Source of the DNA: Pelargonium nanum
Lineage: Eukaryota > Streptophyta > Magnoliopsida > Geraniales > Geraniaceae
Length of the DNA: 22,235 nt
Direction of reading: 5' to 3'
Assembly (NCBI GenBank): GCA_036897485.1
Contig: JAYMTF010001619.1
Location: 1 to 22,235 of the forward strand
Below the pieces are notes generated by a model. It had not been told where the DNA came from. It made no database searches and worked only from the letters and a program-made list of their open reading frames with translations. Shown here piece after piece: positions 20,750 through 22,235 of this stretch (position 1 is the stretch's first letter; every line of letters begins with the position of its first letter). The translations under genes were made by a program, and so were the position numbers.

Positions 20750-21985
20750 TCTAAACCTTAATATTTCTCTGTTTCACCTAAAATACCTTTTTACCCTCCT
20801 ACCATTATTCTCTTTTATTCGTTTTTTAATTTTTTTTAATTTTTGTTAGTATTTGTTTGAATCCGAACTAATTCGAGTTGAATAACAATTCTCCTTACTG
20901 AGGCAACTCAATTAGAGGGGATCAGATTCCTTATCAGTTATCACTCGCTTCAACTTCACAGTTGCTGATTCATATGAGACATATCCACGCAAGTCAATTT
21001 TATAGTGTCAACGACTAATATTGAGGCGACACATGACGATTGAACGTTATGTCGAATTCTTATTAAAAAGACTCAAGACCATTACATTATCACAATGCGT
21101 CAGAAAAGATCCACGCGTATGGGATTGACTAAGGCTAATCGTGTGACATGGTGTCTCGATCTCGCCTAGCTCCAACCTAACTCGCGTGACGTGAAGACCA
21201 CGATTATGCGACGAACATAGTCCACTTTACCCAACTTCGCCCTGTGTGAAGTTCTCGAGTCTTGTGATGTGCACTAAAGACGTCCATGCCACAAGGATAG
21301 TTCTATATCTTTTCTTCATAATCAACCCAAGAGACCTCTAAGCGCCAACGAGAGTTTTTCACTCCTCAACACTTAACTTCACAAGGTCCCAAGTAAGGCT
21401 TGTCACTTCATTAGGTTACCTACAAGGCACAAACTTTCTCGTCTTGCTAAGACACCATGACTTTATATGAAGCAATAGAACTCACAATTGAACAGGAAGA
21501 CAACTCGAGTTAAGAGACGTAGCACTAATTCTTAAGGGTAAACTAATCCGAAACCGAGTCCAAGTACAACTACAACGAGAAAAAAGAGTTCCCTGCAATT
21601 TCTGAAGTAAACACATGATAGGATAATCGCACCCATCTCTCTACCTATGCCGTTTGAGTTCAATAATATTCAAGGACATTACTTTGTTAAATAATTTTTT
21701 TTAACACTGTTGACTAAATATGTAACTGCCCAAAATTATAAAATTGGTAAAGTACGTTTGCTACATAAATGTTCAACAATGAAAAACAACTGTATTAATT
21801 TGTCATTACTCGAATTTCTCCGCAGTAACTTATTTATAATCAAATATTCAAATAGCAGTGTATTGGTAACGTTCATTCTTATGCAAAGGTCAAGAGGATC
21901 AACATGAAATAAATAGAAAAAAGGAAGGACAATTTAGACATTAGACATGGTTTTGCTTTCAGTGTGAGAACAGAGCAGGTATCAT
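20750..21985. other. Right-hand flank, anonymous repeat-like sequence
   Basis: The part up to about 20870 should contain the ELMO promoter on the minus strand; no clear TATA box is seen. From about 20870 to 21650 the sequence is less AT-rich with many CpG-containing words (TCGAG, ACGAT, GCGAC), short open frames only and no recognised domain. It reads like a decayed transposon, but no ends or duplications were found. From 21650 on it is AT-rich and empty. Confidence 0.3.
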
Positions 21986-21988
21986 ATG

Positions 21989-22077
21989 ACGTGTATCTTC
22001 CTACGTGGCAGTGGCAGGCCATCTACTACCTCCGACCGTCTTCTTATAATAATTCAAAGGAGGAGGATTCACACGTG
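21989..22077 (+). promoter_or_regulatory. ACGTG (ABRE/G-box-like) cluster near the right edge
   Basis: Three same-direction ACGTG cores lie at 21989-21993 (GACGTGT), 22003-22007 (TACGTGGC) and 22073-22077 (CACGTGT). Close pairs of ABRE-like sites are a mark of abscisic-acid-responsive promoters bound by bZIP factors. No gene follows inside the window, so the target would lie beyond the right edge. Confidence 0.3.
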
Positions 22078-22235
22078 TATTTTATTTACATGTATTTTCT
22101 TATGTATTTAGTATAACTAATGAAAATGTTTAGGTTAAAAAATAGATATATTTTAATATCATACTCCGTAATATATTTACATACATTTATCGTTTTAAGT
22201 GAATAAAAATTATATTTACGATTTTTAGTGTTCAA

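Noticed and set aside
1..22235. CRISPR arrays, tRNA or rRNA genes
   Set aside because: No regularly spaced repeats of CRISPR type. The tRNA-like boxes belong to SINEs, and no rRNA sequence was recognised.

Overview
This is a nuclear genomic window from a flowering plant, most likely a core eudicot. The evidence is spliced genes with plant-type GT-AG introns, AT-rich introns and spacers, plant TATA boxes, a plant-type C-tail-anchored TOM20, a plant-specific CYP78A P450, and plant transposon relics (a Tourist-like MITE, tRNA-derived SINEs and one end of a CACTA element). Nothing points to a bacterial, phage or viral origin. The species cannot be named from the sequence.

Layout, left to right. 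Bases 1-135 may hold the edge of a neighbouring gene. Bases 809-2250 (+) encode a 380-residue F-box/Sel1-repeat/MYND-finger protein in three exons. A 3.4-kb spacer follows with two SINE-type insertions. Bases 5774-7963 (+) encode the mitochondrial import receptor TOM20 (205 residues, six exons). Directly downstream, bases 8295-10282 (+) hold a small spliced gene that I do not recognise; its three 3' exons are well supported and its first exon is only a candidate (88 residues if correct). A 203-bp Tourist-like MITE lies in its first intron. Bases 11200-13106 (+) encode a CYP78A cytochrome P450 in two exons. Bases 13107-18119 are an AT-rich, repeat-bearing desert with a CACTA end and a zone of decayed local repeats. 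Bases 20649-18120 (-) encode a 263-residue ELMO-domain protein in nine exons, one intron of which is GC-AG. The right flank (20750-22235) has no gene I can support; it holds an anonymous repeat-like stretch and an ACGTG cluster close to the edge.

The genes do unrelated jobs: ubiquitin-ligase adaptor, mitochondrial protein import, organ-growth P450 and a putative ARF-family GAP. There is no operon-like logic. The possible exception is the short TOM20-to-small-gene interval, where two site II (TGGGCC/T) motifs could form a compact promoter. The least explained items are the small membrane-like protein gene, the alternative 5' ends of the ELMO gene, and the start-codon question in CYP78A. I found no previously undescribed multi-gene system.
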